The notes beneath the pieces were generated by a model, which saw only the letters and a list, made by a program, of their open reading frames with translations, made no database searches and was not told the origin of the DNA. From Ricinus communis (taxonomy: Eukaryota > Streptophyta > Magnoliopsida > Malpighiales > Euphorbiaceae), in contig NC_063262.1 in the NCBI RefSeq assembly GCF_019578655.1, positions 21,955,582-22,019,581 of the forward strand: a stretch of 64,000 nt of DNA, given 5' to 3'. Position 1 is the first letter of the stretch, and each line of letters starts with the position of its first letter. Below are positions 1 through 14,088 of this stretch, in pieces. Position numbers and translations under genes: made by a program.

Positions 1-274
1 TAATTTAAAAATATTTAATATGAATATATTTTTATAAATATGTATTTTAGAAAACAGTACTTTTATAAAATATTTCTTTAGGCAAAAATGTAATTATTCT
101 TATAAAAAGATGTATTTCTATAAAGAATCCTAATTTATAAGATTTAAAGTCGAACTAACCAAATAACTAGTTTTAATTATTTTAATAAAAGTTATACCAA
201 AATTCAATTTCATAAATTTTACTTAAAATAAATAAAACTATAGAAACTCTTTCAATTTGTGGATAAGAAATTTG

Positions 275-335
<61 letters not shown>

Positions 336-2040
336 AAATGAAAACTCTTTTAATTTATGTGTATTTTTTTATTATGAAATAGCACTAGATAAATTATTTT
401 TATTTACATATTGCAAAAAGGCATGATAAAATTACCTTGTAGTACATATAATCGCATGCAATATAGATAAATATAACAATATGTTTGTGAGATGAATATT
501 AGTCTAGGAGTCCATTGATGTTTACATCAAATGAGTCATATTTACTAAACCGACATATGATGAGATGCTTAGAAAAATAAAATTTTCATTTTGGTTAATA
601 ATGTATCAATTTATTGATGATAAATTATTAATGTTAGTTTAAATTTAATTTGAATAATGAAAACATTGAATTCAATTATTTAAAAATTTATAATTAACTT
701 AACTAATACAATATGGATATAAATGGATTAATTAATTTTTAAAAATAAAATTTATATAAATCAATTATAATTTAAAAATTTCATGCAATTTTTATATTAA
801 TAGTATTTATTATTTTAAATTTAATAATTATTAATTAATAATATTTATGTGTGCGTTGCAGGTGAGTAAAAAAATGTAAAGGTGAAATTCAACAAAACTC
901 TTTTAAATGAATTAAAATGCATATTTTTATCTCTTTTCAATGAAAATTTTATCTTATGAGAGTTTTTAACAATTTTATTTATATATCTAATTCCATATGA
1001 TAATATTTTTCATGATTAATATTGGTTAAATTAAATTATTAATATAATTAGAAAATATAATTATAAGTATTGATGTAATCAAAATAACTAAAAAGTACAT
1101 ATGTACATATTAGGACATGGTATTGACAATTTAAATAAAAATTATAATATTAAATTAAAAAGTAAAATAACAATAAATATAAATAAAATACATAAATTAA
1201 GAAAGTTATAGAAAGAATTGATGACTATAAGTATAAATAAAATAAATAAATAAAAAACAAAAATAACTTATATTTACATTTATAAATAAATAAAATTTGT
1301 TTGAATATAATTTATACTTTAAAATTAAAGATATATTAAATTAATATAATATTTTAAAAAAAATTAAATTTTTTATTTAATTATATCACTATATATGCTT
1401 GAAAGTAATATAATTTTTTCATTCTCGAGAAATTAGTTTGAGAAAAACGTCAATTGAATGTTTTTCAAAACTCAGGTTTCAAAATAATAAAATATTGTTT
1501 TAACTTTTAATTGAAGACCTTGAAGTATATTATTTCAGATTAAATATATTTTTATCCCCAACCTTAATGTCAAATAACTTATATATTGTAACATATAATA
1601 TTACTTATATATTAAGTGGGTTACATTATAGTTATAATTTTTTTTGGATTACAAGGAGGGCAACACCCAATTTTGGATCAAATTTGAAGCAATAATTATA
1701 ATTACAACTACATGAATTATATAAAATTATATACATTTAACTTTTTAACTAGAGCATAATAAAGTTTGTGTTTGATAATGTAAAAGAAATTCTTTATTTA
1801 TGTATGATATTTATTTCTTTCATCAGTGATTGGTTCAACAACTAAAAAGTTGAAATAGTTTTTAAAATAATTAAGAATATAAATTATTATACTTATAAAA
1901 TTAGTATAAAAAATAATTAGTTTAAGTAATTTTTTTAAAAAAATTTCGTACTAATATATACAACAATTATATGAAAAAATACATATTACACATTAATAAT
2001 AACGAATTCAATTATTAATATTTAAATAGTAGTATTTATA
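1..2040. other. AT-rich intergenic DNA, no gene seen
   Basis: Very AT-rich sequence with stops in all frames and no recognisable coding or RNA gene. It contains a TA microsatellite (listed separately). It ends where sequence of more balanced composition begins, in front of the P-loop gene. Confidence 0.6.
279..329. repeat. (TA)n microsatellite
   Basis: About 25 uninterrupted TA dinucleotides, seen directly. Likely length-polymorphic. Confidence 0.95.
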
Positions 2041-2144
2041 AATTCTCTAATGTGTACAAAATAGGTCAGGCTTATAAAATCACATTATGCAGGTTGCAAG
2101 TCCGTTGCTAAAAAATTGCATTTAGGAACCTTTAGGACCATCAA

Positions 2145-2175
2145 TGGTTGCCCAACTTGTCTTTTGTTGGGCTCA
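2145..2175 (+). promoter_or_regulatory. Inverted pair of GCCCA/TGGGC promoter motifs
   Basis: About 155-185 bp before the P-loop gene start codon, a GCCCAAC and a GTTGGGCT face each other across about nine bases. TGGGCY (site II) motifs are known in promoters of plant housekeeping and ribosomal genes, where TCP factors bind. The motif and position are seen; the function is inferred. No clear TATA box was seen between here and 2328. Confidence 0.4.
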
Positions 2176-2327
2176 ACATATAGCAATAAACCCATACTCA
2201 CATTTTCCCTGAAACAGGTACACCACTGACTCTAAACCCCTAAACAAGCCAATTGCTAAAACCTCCAGCAGCAGCAGCTGAAGTGTCGAGTGTCAACTAA
2301 GAGCAGCAGCAACAAGAAAAGAAAGAA

Positions 2328-5300
2328 ATGGTGAACAAGGCATGGAAAATAATACCAAGACCATTACTAGAAACAATCTTAAACAACCATGCCCAGCACC
2401 ACCGTGTCCCCCAACCTCTCATTCTCCACGGTCCTCGTGGCTCCGGCAAAACCACTCTCATCCTTGAACGTACATATATATCATCATCATTTGTTTCCCT
2501 ATTTAAGTATTTAAAATTTAATGCAGTGAATTCCTATTTCCTTTTCTTTCAGGTCTACTTAGAGATTGGAACAAAGGCCCCCACATTACAGGCTACGTAG
2601 ATTTTGCTCAATCGGTTGAAGATCACCACCCGCAACATAACAGTTCGTTTCCATGGGCATCTTGGTCTACATGTGAATCTCCAACTCTGTCTAATTGCAA
2701 AATCCAGCTCGAAAACTGCCTTGAATCGATGGCTCATAAGGGTATTCGGCTTGGTGCTATCACTTCTAATCAAATCTTTTCCACTTTAAATAAATGGCAT
2801 CATCTGGATACAGCTCTTCGGAGGATGGTAGTCGAGAGTGGTAACAAGATTACATCAAGATCAAGAAAAGGGATTTCTGATAAGGTTTCCGGTTCCGTCC
2901 TTTGGGAACGTGCGGTATTCGCGCTATCTGTTCGATCAAATGCCAAAGAGATTGATGAGATTTTAGAGTTGGATGAGAAAGGGAAGAATTTGAGTTTAGA
3001 AGAGGCTTCGTATTTTAGGGATGCGATTGTGGCCTTGAGATTGGCTAAAGAGGTTATTGAAATGCAACATGGGTGGAGAGGTAATGCCATTGCTCATTTG
3101 AATAGGAGCGGCGGATTTTCTAGGTCCTTGGCCAATTCTTGTACCGACTGGCCTTGTTTGTTGCTTGAGTTGCTGTCACAAGCTGCTGAGATTGATTACT
3201 TTCAGGTAAATATGTGCTAATGCTGGCATTTCGTTAATTTTCAGCCAAGTATGCAAATTGGTTTAGCAATTGTCATTTTTTTCCATTGGATCTTTTTTGC
3301 AGCCGAAGCTGGTCATAAACAATATTGAAGTTCTTAAAAATGCGATTTTAACAGATGATTCAATAGTGTCTGGATCAATGTATCATGACAGTTTAATATG
3401 GAGAATTATTGCCTTGGGTGCAAATGAGAGATGCTTGCCTGTTATGCTAGTCACATCTGATAGGTTAGTTGATCCCTCTTTTGTTGCTTATGATATTTTC
3501 TATATAATGTCATATTTTTTTCAACTGGGTTTAAGCTGGAGGTCATTGTAGTGTAGTATATTGTAGAAAAGCTCTGGAATTTGGGAATATGCAGGGTGCT
3601 TCCTTCTGGCAAGAGTGCTGCATGATAGTGTAGATTAAATGCATTACCCTTCTTGTTCGACTGTGACCCCATTAGATATAAATTTCACCTATTTATCGTA
3701 ATTATGTGAAGTTCCTTCCTTCATTTAACAATAATATGCCTCCATATGAGCATGTATTTTGCATCAAATCATGGTTAGGTTCATAACTGTTAGACGTTGG
3801 AAAGTTGGCAACAAGAAAGCTCTTCTTGATTCTATAATAAGACTGGGAACTTGTTCTGATCTAACGATGCAAATTTCCTAGTTACCATAAGTCAAGCAAG
3901 GTTTGCTTAGGGTATTGATTAACAGACACTACAGCCTGCAAATATTAGTACAGGTAATTGCTGAGCTAGTATCAGAAATTCTTTCTGCATTTTGAGGCTT
4001 GTACCCTTATTTTAAGATTCCAGGCATGATTGTTGCAGGCAATTCTTGTTATCAAACATCAAAAGTTGCACAGATAACATTCATTAAATTATATCAGAAT
4101 GGGTATTTATGAGACTAGGCTGAAAATTATTGCCAAATTGGACTTGAAACTTGACTTTCGCCCACTCCTAATTAATGCTTTATGGTTTTCGGAATTTGGA
4201 AGTATTCAAGGGATATGAGTTGACATGATAACATACTTCTGCTTATACTTTCTATTTTTATTTCAAGTTATCCATTCTTAGATTTTTCCCTCTTCTCTCC
4301 CCTGATGTTAATTTTAATTTATATTTTCCCTGTAGCTACTACTCATACCGTGCTTACATGGATTTTGGATTTCCAGATATATTCATCTCCCGTGAGGTAA
4401 TCTGAATTAAACTGCTACTGCTCCTTCTACTATCAACCAGTCTTCCACTGCCGCTGCTATTCTTTAATCTCTGTATAGGATGTATGTCTGTGCATGCTAC
4501 CTTTCTTGGTTCAAGTTTTGAGAAAAAGATAGCTGTACTTTGCTTCCCCTCGCCCCTCCCTCCTTTCTGGTTATGGATTATAATACTGTCTGGTCGTTCT
4601 TTTTGGCCAAATACTTAAATCATATTTTTAATTGTTCAAAAAGCAATCCTTCTGGCAATGTTTTTCCCTGATACCATTCCATGCAAAGTGGGAGTGGAAG
4701 GCCATACTGAAGCTGCAAGACTTGATATAATTTCACTGAATACTGCATATTATTTGTGCACATACCATTGAGCACTAAAACATCATGGAGATGCAGAAAA
4801 GTCATTTATTGTCTAGTGTGTTATAGTGCTAGGGAATTGAAAGGGTAAATGAGGGTGGGAGAAAGGTTCCAGTATCAGTTGTTTTGGAAGGGAATTGAAA
4901 TGAGCCGGAAGTCAGAGAAATAGGTGAGTGGATCAGACCAAAATTCACACTCCAGATAAACGAGAAAATGGAGGTGAAAGTGCTTGAACTGACCTATTTT
5001 CCCTTGTCAAAAATTGATGGAAATGTCAAGGATATAATTGTACTTTTACCATAAGAAGCCACCTTTAACTTCCCTCCATTTTCTCTCCATCCAAATAGAA
5101 AAAGGTGAGAATGAATATACTTGCTTTCTCACTCCATTTGCACCTCCTGTCCTCTTCCACTCGCAATTCTGTTTCCAACCATAGTGTTAGTGTATTTGTG
5201 CTGGCTGCATATTTTTGTTTCTCTTGAATAGACTTTGGTTCTCAGATTTTAATCATCTATCTTATGGTGCATACCAGATATATACATGTATATATAAATT

Positions 5301-8300
5301 ATGCTTTTGGTAGATGTTGCTCATTCAAGTTTTATTCATATACAGACCTTTGGATGGACCCCACAGGAAGCTAAAATGCATATGGTTACTGACTACTTCA
5401 GTCATTCAGAAGTAAGAAATCCTTTTCAGACTTTTCTCCTCATAGGCTTTATCATTAAATGTGAAATTAGGGAAGAAGTGTCCCTAAAGACAGTAAATTA
5501 GGAAACCTAATAGTCTGAGTCTCATCATGGTCTATATCCCACCAAAATAATTTTGGCTGAGTCTTCTTCCTTTACGCCTTTCCTGTTCAACAAGTGGTTT
5601 TATATTTACATGCATTCTTTATGAAATTTAACATTATCTATTGTGAATTGTAGTGGATGGTTATTGTTGAGGTGCTGGGACCAAACCCTCGACATCTCTT
5701 TGAGCTTTATGCACTCAAGCAAAGCAACTATTGTCAGAAGTAAGGATTATTTGCTGTAGTTGCCTCAGGATTTATTTTGGTTGTTGCAATCATTAATTTA
5801 AGAGTTGAAATATAAACTTATTTCTTTTTCATGTATATATAGTGAGACTATCCTATTGTTTGCAATTGTAGAACTCTAATAGATCACATGTGATATACCT
5901 TATTCTTGTATGTACATGCACATGCATGTATGCGCACATTATGCACAAACTCATGTATGAAAACTATGTATTTGGATCATCACATTTTGTTGATGGGTCA
6001 TTTTTTTTTTCTTGGCTCATTATATTCAAAATACATTCTGTTGGTATCTCACTCATGCAGTCCTGGATCTAGACATGGAACATAGGTTTATAGTAGAATG
6101 GATAGGAAGTTGTGGAATTTCTTTATCAAAGAATAATATGCATTCAGAAATAACGCCACAAATCTTATCACCGTTGTTAATTGTAGGGTGCTGGATGATA
6201 AGGGTAGCTCATTCGAGGACATCATAGATGCATATTTGGCATATCTGCAGGTAATCTTTATAATGACTCGCAAATGGGGGGCTGTTTTGTGTCTATGCTG
6301 TATTTCATTTTTGGTATCAGTTGCTTTGTTGTCAGAACAAATTATATTATTAAAATATTCATCCTTTTCCACTTTTATATTCTAAAAGAGAAAAAAAAGA
6401 AAGTAGCCACAACTGAAGGAAACCATAAAAAGTGGTCTTCTGGTCTTCTCAATCGTTTTTCTTCAAATTTACACTTTTTTGAAATCTGGAAACAGAAAAA
6501 GAGAAAATAAAAAACAAAAACCAGACCAAACCAAACCAAAATTGATACCAAACAGGTGAAGCATCTCACTTTTCTCTTGTACCCTTTTGTTACTTTTGGT
6601 AAATCTATGGTGGAACGTGAAATGTAATCGTCTAAAAGGCCTCATCTTTGAGGCTCATTTACCAATTCAAGACTGAAATTTTCTTAGTTGAGGTCGCTGA
6701 TCCTGCATTATTTTCTTCAATTGCTAATTGGATAAGAAGCGTGTCAATACCAAGACACACTGTCACTTACTTTACAAGAGTAATTATCATAGGTGTGCCT
6801 GAGGCATAACGGTCAAGCCCTGGTGCCCTGGAAGCTTATAGGTGCGATATGTTAATCAGGTGCATGCCTTATTGTCAAGGCACATCTCTGTTATATTATG
6901 GTCTATAACTGTTTTTCCCCTTTTCTTTAACTATTTCTTCATCTAAAATCTCCAGCATTGATCTAAATATGTAAGTGATATTACAAAGATCTCATGTATG
7001 CCTAGTCAATTTAAAACAACTGTAAGAAAGATAGAAGCCCATGTCTAGATTCTATATCTTTCAATATTTTAGTTCTCTTCTTTTCTTCTCTTTTATGCCT
7101 TGTGTCTTTGAGGCGTGCGCCTGCACCTCACACCTGAGCTCTAGGACCCCTTTGCCCCTTGATATGCCTTATGCCTTTAATAACTATGTGATACGTGGCC
7201 TTGTTTACTCTTAGCAAGACTTAGTCAGTAGTTTGTTACAATTTATTCCACTTAATAAGCTAGTTAGAACTAGTCCTAAGCATGTTCACGTTATTGTTTT
7301 AGTGCAGATGTGCCAGGTGAACTGGCCTTAGTCTTTTCCTCATTTATAGCCTTGTTTGTTAAATTTTGAGTTGTAAGACTATTATAAATAGTCAGTCTTG
7401 AGTTCAATAAAGGACAGCAAATACATTACAAATATCCTTCTTCTCTTCTTCTCTCTTCCAACTTCTCCACTTATAATTCAGTTCCAACATTTTGGTATCA
7501 GAGCCGGTATCAACAATGGACACTCGTGGTAAAACGAATGCTGAATTTCGTAATGATGTTAATGAAGCATTAGCTCGTCATGAGTCTAATTTTGATCAAA
7601 TTCACGCTACCGCACAAGCAGTGTTAACCGAGATACAATCCTTACGTATCTCTCGCATTAACCCCACTCCCAACCTGAAGTCAACCCATTTTCCCAAGGA
7701 GAAACTTCCCATTTCCGAACACAATCAAACCTCTCACTCCAAATGACCACCATCACCACCTCAAGCTATACTTCCCAAAATTCAATGGAGAGGACCCAAG
7801 TGGTTGGATTTACAAGGCGAACAATACTTTGATTTTCAGAACATCAGTCCCGACCATCGAGTCCAACTAGCCTCCTTTCATTTAGAAGATATTGCCTTAC
7901 AATGGCATCGATGGTACATGAAATTTCGTGGACCACAAAATTGGAACGAATTCACCAAAGCAGTCCTCCTTCGTTTTGGTTCAACAGATTATGAAGATCC
8001 CTCTGAAGCTCTTACTCGCCTTGACAAACCTCCAACGTGGCAGCTTATCAAGAAGCCTTTGAAAACTTTCTCATCAAATTGATGGCCTACCTGAGGGATT
8101 TCTTGTTGGTTGTTTTATTGCGGGACTACGAGATGACATTCGTTTAGATGTGAAAATTAAACAGCCCAAAACATTAGCGGATGCTATAGGAGTTACACGG
8201 TTGGTTGAAGAACGTAATCGACTACGGAAAAAGCCACCTGATCCAAGCCGCTTCCAACCAGCAATAACGGCATCAAAAATAAACTCAACTTCAGCCACGG

Positions 8301-11300
8301 AGTACTAGGCCCTCCACTAGTCCAACGTGGAAATCCCAATGCAAATGCTAATCCCACCACCTTTCAAGAATCACTAATCAAGAGGCGAGGGAACGTCGAG
8401 AGAAAGGATTGTGCTACTATTGTGATGAGAAGTTCACCCCAGTCATCGATGTCAGCGGCCACAATTATTCATGATAGAAGATGTCGGCCACTCAAGCGTT
8501 GATGAGGATGAACAAGCTAAAGCAGAACCTGATTATCAAGACGTCATGCCCGAGATTTCTTTCCATGCTATTTCTGGAGCTAGTCACCTACAAACTATCC
8601 GTACCTTTGGGTAAATTAAGGAACAAAAATGTGATTGTACTTATGGATGGGGGCAGCACCCATAATTTTGTTGATCAAGCCATCGTCACCAAATTTGCAT
8701 TACCCATATTGCAGACAAAAAAATTTCAAGTCACCGCCGCCAACCGTGATCACATAGAGTGCATGAGTCTTTGCAAAGATCTTACCATCCACATCCAAGG
8801 TAAATCCATTACCGCTGATTATTTTGTGCTTCCTGTGGCAGCTTGTCAAGTGGTTTTAGGAGTACAATGGTTGGCAACACTTGGACCAATAGAGACAGAC
8901 TACCAGAAATTGACCATGACCTATAAGGTTGGAGGAGAGTCATATACGATCCAAGGTCTAAAGCAGGGAACTTTAGAAGCCTTATCTGATAAGTAGTTCC
9001 ATTGTCTACAGGGTACTGGATTCCTATTCCAAATCTCACTCTCTCCAAATATTACCCAACCAAGTCCCCACCCACCTGACATAACCCATATTATAACCGA
9101 ATTCTCTCAAGTACTCAAATCACCCACAGACTTACCCCCAAAAAGATTACATGATCACCGCATTCCATTACAACCCAACACTGAACCAGTAAGTGTCAGA
9201 CCATATCGATATCCCTATTACCAAAAGACTGAAATAGAGAAGATGGTGAGAGAATTGCTGCAATCAAAATTGATAAGGCCTAGTAATAGTCCATTTTCCT
9301 CACCTGTCCTATTGGTCAAGAAGGCGGATGGAGATTGGTGATTTTGCGTTGACTACCGAGCTTTGAACAGTATCACAGTCAAGGATAAATATCCAATCCC
9401 AGTCATTGATGAACTCCTTGATGAGCTATATGGAGCCAAATTCTTCTCTAAGTTAGACTTAAAGGCTGGATATCATCAGATTCGAGTGCATGAAGAAGAT
9501 ATCTCAAAGACAGCCTTTCGAACACATGAAGGGCATTACGAGTTTATAGTGATGCCATTCGGCCTTACCAACGCACCATCCACCTTCCAAAGTCTCATGA
9601 ACGATCTCTTCCGACCTTACCTCAGAAAATTTATTTTGGTCTTCTTTGACGACATCTTGGTGTATTCACGAACTTGGGAAGAGCATCTATCACATCTCCG
9701 AATAGTCCTTACTATTTTAAAGACTAACCAACTGTTTGCTAAAGAAACAAAGTGCAGGTTTGGTGTTTCACAAGTGGACTATCTGGGCCACATCATTTCA
9801 GAACATGGAGTGGCAGTAGACCCAACAAAAATACAAGTTGTTCTTGAATGGCCAATTCCGACAACAACAAGAGAAGTGCGAGGATTTCTCGGGTTAGCTG
9901 GGTACTACCGCAAATTTATTCGTCACTTTGGATGTATAGCAGCTCCGTTAAATCAACTCTTGTCTAAAGAAGGATTTAAATGGAGTGAAGAAGCTGAACT
10001 AGCCTTCAATCGATTAAAAGAAGCACTAACATCGCCACCAGTCCTATGCCTACCTGATTTTTCTCAACAATTCGTCATTGAATGTGATGCTAGTGGGATC
10101 GGAATTGGAGCTGTACTTTCTCAAAATAATCGTCCAATAGCTTATTTCAGTGAAGCTTTAAAGGGATCAGCTTTGCTATTGTCCACTTATGAGAAAGAAA
10201 TGTTAGCCGTCATTAAGTCGATTCGGAGGTGGCGTCCATATCTCCTGGGCAAGCGATTTATAGTCCGCACTGACCAAAAGAGCCTTAAGTATTTACTAGA
10301 GCAGCGAATTACCACTCCCGCACAGACTCGGTGGCTTCCAAAGATCCTTGGCTATGATTACGTAATTGAGTACAAGCGTGGGTCTGAAAATCAAGCTGCT
10401 GACTCACTTTCTCGTGTGGTTGAGTTTCAGTTCACATCCATTTCAAGGCCATGTGCAGATTGGTGGCCAAAATTACAAGAGGAAGTGCAACAAGACCCTT
10501 TCTATAAGAAGTTGAGTCAGTCACAATCACTCCAACAACTAGTGCAACGGGATGGAGTTTGGTTCAAACATGGGAAAATCTACTTGAGTCCCACTTCAAC
10601 CTTAATCCAACAAATCATTGAAGATTGTCATTCATCACCAACAGGTGGACATTTTGGATTCCATAAAACTCTCTCACGCATTAAACTTAGTTTTTGGTGG
10701 CCTAACATGCGTTGGGTAGTAAAGGAATTTCTACAACAATGCGAAACATGTCAACGGTACAAAACTGATTGCATGAAACCAGCCGGCTTACTTCAGCCAT
10801 TACCCATTCCAAATCAGATGTGGATTGAGGTGTCAATGGATTTTATCGAGGGACTACCGCTGTCAAATGGCTATTCAGTTATCATGGTGGTTGTTGATCG
10901 CTTAACAAAATATGCCCATTTTGTTGCGTTAAAACACCCATACACTGCTGTTACAGTGGCTAAAGCATTCATTGCCAATGTCGTTCGCCTCCACGGTGTC
11001 CCAACATCTATTGTCAGTGATCGAGATAAGGTATTTATCAGTTCTTTTTGGCAAACACTATTCCAGTTACAGGGAACTAAGCTATGCATGAGTTCAAGTT
11101 ACCACCCCCAAACTGACGGCCAGACAGAGGTGGTGAACCGCACTTTGGAACAATACTTGCGATGTTTTGCAGGTGACCAACCACGAAAATGGTCTGAATG
11201 GATTTCTTGGGCTGAATTTAGCTACAATACATCCATTCATTCATCCACCAAAATGACGCCATTTGAAGCCGTCTATGGCATTACACCACCACATTTGCTA

Positions 11301-14049
11301 ACTTACATTCCAGGTACTTCCCGCATTCAAGCTGTTGATGAGTACCTACGTGATCGTGACACCATTCTACGTGAACTCCGTTATAACCTTTCATTGGCCA
11401 GACAACGAATGAAATGTCAAGCAGATCAAAAACGACGGGAAGTCTCTTTTGATATTGGAGACTATGTGTATCTTAAGCTCCAACCATATCGTCAAACTTC
11501 TGTTGCCTTTCGAGCTTCAATGAAATTGGCCCCCCGTTTTTATGGTCCTTATCAGATTATTGAAAAAGTGGGTATAGTTGCATATCGGTTAGCCCTTCCA
11601 CCAAATTCTCAAATTCATAATGTGTTTCATGTTAGCATGCTGCGCAAACATTTGGGTCCAGTACACTCTCCTATTTCAAGTCAACCTCCACCAGTGTCTG
11701 ATGATTCCATTATTCTTCCACAACTTGAAGCTGTACTTGATCGCAGAGTCATTCAAAAAGGAAAATATCGTCCCAAGTCTGAAGTTTTAATCAAGTGGAA
11801 AGGAGCTCCAAGAGAAGATGCCACTTGGGAAAATTAATGGCGCTTTACCAGGTCGTATCCAGGTTTTATCCTTGGGGACAAGGATTCTTAAGTGGGGAGG
11901 AATGATACGTGGCCTTGTTTACTCTTAGCAAGACTTAGTCAGTAGTTTGTTACAATTTATTCCACTTAATAAGCTAGTTAGAACTAGTCCTAAGCATGTT
12001 CACGTTATTGTTTTAGTGCAGATGTGCCAGGTGAACTGGCCTTAGTCTTTTCCTCATTTATAGCCTTGTTTGTTAAATTTTGAGCTGTAAGACTATTATA
12101 AATAGTCAGTCTTGAGTTCAATAAAGGACAGCAAATACATTACAAATATCCTTCTTCTCTTCTTCTCTCTTCCAACTTCTCCACTTATAATTCAGTTCCA
12201 ACACTATGATAGTGATGGTCATCAGCATTTTATTTTCAGCAACCTTTCAGGTCTTAGTGTGCATTGAGAAGTTGCTTGAGTTATTCCTCTTTTGGGCATT
12301 TCATTTATGTTATCAGAAAGAAAAACGAAGCATGTGTAAAACCAACACTATGTAACTCCAAATGAAAAGGAAATCCTATCTGGACAGTGTCCCCTAAGAT
12401 CCAAAGCACTCTCTTGATAGCTCCATGAAATCCCATAAGAAAAGGCAAAACTATCTGAATTATGCTCCTTAACATCCAAAGTGCTCTAGATAGCTTGGTG
12501 GTGCTCTGGATTTTCACCATCATGCTTTTCTAACCTGAATTCAACCAACTGCAGTTGGTTAGAAGGCTTAAATACCAAGCAGCCCATAATTGCTTAATCC
12601 CTTTAACTTAAGATGTTGTGACCAAGAAAATAGCCAACACTTGATGGTCTTCCTGCCTTTGCAGGGGCTCAATTTGAATTATATAACTTAACCTGTAAAA
12701 TATAGTGTGAACTCGTTTTATTTATCCAGAGTGTCTATTATCAATTTACATTTATCATTATGTATGACAATGCATCTGGTCATTGTTTGCTAGGGATATA
12801 ACCTTAATGTAAAGTAATATTTTTAGCCCAAGTTTGTCTTGATTAACTTGCATTTCTGCTGAGTTGACAAATACATTTATTTATTTGATGTGTAATCTGT
12901 TTGTTTATTATTTGTTTTGAAATATGGTATTTCTGCATCCTTCACGTGTTCTGAACCATTATATCAATTATTCAATACTGCCTCTATAGCTACTTTTATT
13001 ACTTTATTTTTAGGTTTCTGTGGTGAATCCTGCCATGGATAAAGCATTGGCAATCCTGCAGAAGTTTGCCGATGATGCACGAAATGGAAAAGTTCCAAAA
13101 GATAGATTACGTTTTGGTGCTCCTTGGAGGCATCCTCCAAAGAGAGATGATCCTGCTCTTTGCTCACGATGGGCTAAGCTTCAACTAATGGATTTTGTTC
13201 AGTCTCTAGTAAATACAGATTTTGGGGTAATTATGTCTTCTAGAGTAATTAAATTCCAACATTGTGATGCTTGTGTGCCAGTCTTAACTATGATTTGCCT
13301 TTTCTTTTCCTTTTGGTGCATTGTATCGGAAATTTATTTTTTACATGTATGACTCTGAATTATGTTATATGGTCCCAGGGGTAGACTTGTAATACTAGAA
13401 TTTTCTGGGATTTATACTCCACAAATTTCTTAATTCTTTAAGATCTTTTCATTGATTTGAAGTGTCAGTTGACATAAATGTTGCTATCTGACATGAATGC
13501 TTTAGAGCAATGTGAAGAGTCAAAGTAACTATATGTACAATGTATTTGTGTAGGTATTACAATCCCCAAATCAGGAACAATTTAAACATCATGAATCTAA
13601 TCTACCTGCTAAAAAAATAAACATCCATTTGGTGGATTGGACATCAATAGTCTTTGTATGCATGTATAATGGATCTTAATATCCTCAAACAACTATTACT
13701 TGCAACAATTTCCTTAACTTAATAGTTGGAATTTCAAATTGTATTTGAAAGTAGCTGCAGTTCCTTCTTCCTCGTTGTTGCTATCTTGTACAATGTTTAG
13801 TTCCTTTTCCCTCCTTGGCGCAGGTTAATTATCTAGCTGACTGTAGCCTTGAGATCTTTGACGATCCTTGTACTCCCGCATTGTTAGAGGTACTCTCTCA
13901 TCTTTGTATGTTTGATCTGCCTTGCCTAAGTACATGAATTTTGCCTATGCAAGGTCTTAATTTATAAATAAATAAAAATATATATATATATATGTATGTA
14001 TGTGTGTCTGTGTGTATATATCTTTTGAATTTCTTACATGCACATCAAT

Positions 14050-14088
<39 letters not shown>

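Larger units (their letters stand above)
7189..12203 (+). mobile_element. Full-length Ty3/gypsy chromovirus (Reina-like) in intron 7
   Basis: The element is 5015 bp long, in the same orientation as its host gene. It is bounded by two 301-bp LTRs that start TGATACGTGG and end TTCCAACA, and flanked by a perfect 5-bp duplication CTATG (7184-7188 and 12204-12208). A tRNA-iMet primer site follows the 5' LTR and a polypurine tract precedes the 3' LTR. Domain order is gag, protease, reverse transcriptase, RNase H, integrase, chromodomain, which is the gypsy order. The short LTRs, about 5 kb length and C-terminal chromodomain suggest the Reina clade (inference). The LTRs differ at one site only (7371 T, 12085 C), so the insertion is recent, but gag and pol carry several frameshifts and stops, so this copy cannot be autonomous. 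Confidence 0.97.

Noticed and set aside
8074..8298. Minus-strand 74-codon frame within the gypsy gag
   Set aside because: An antisense shadow of degraded gag.
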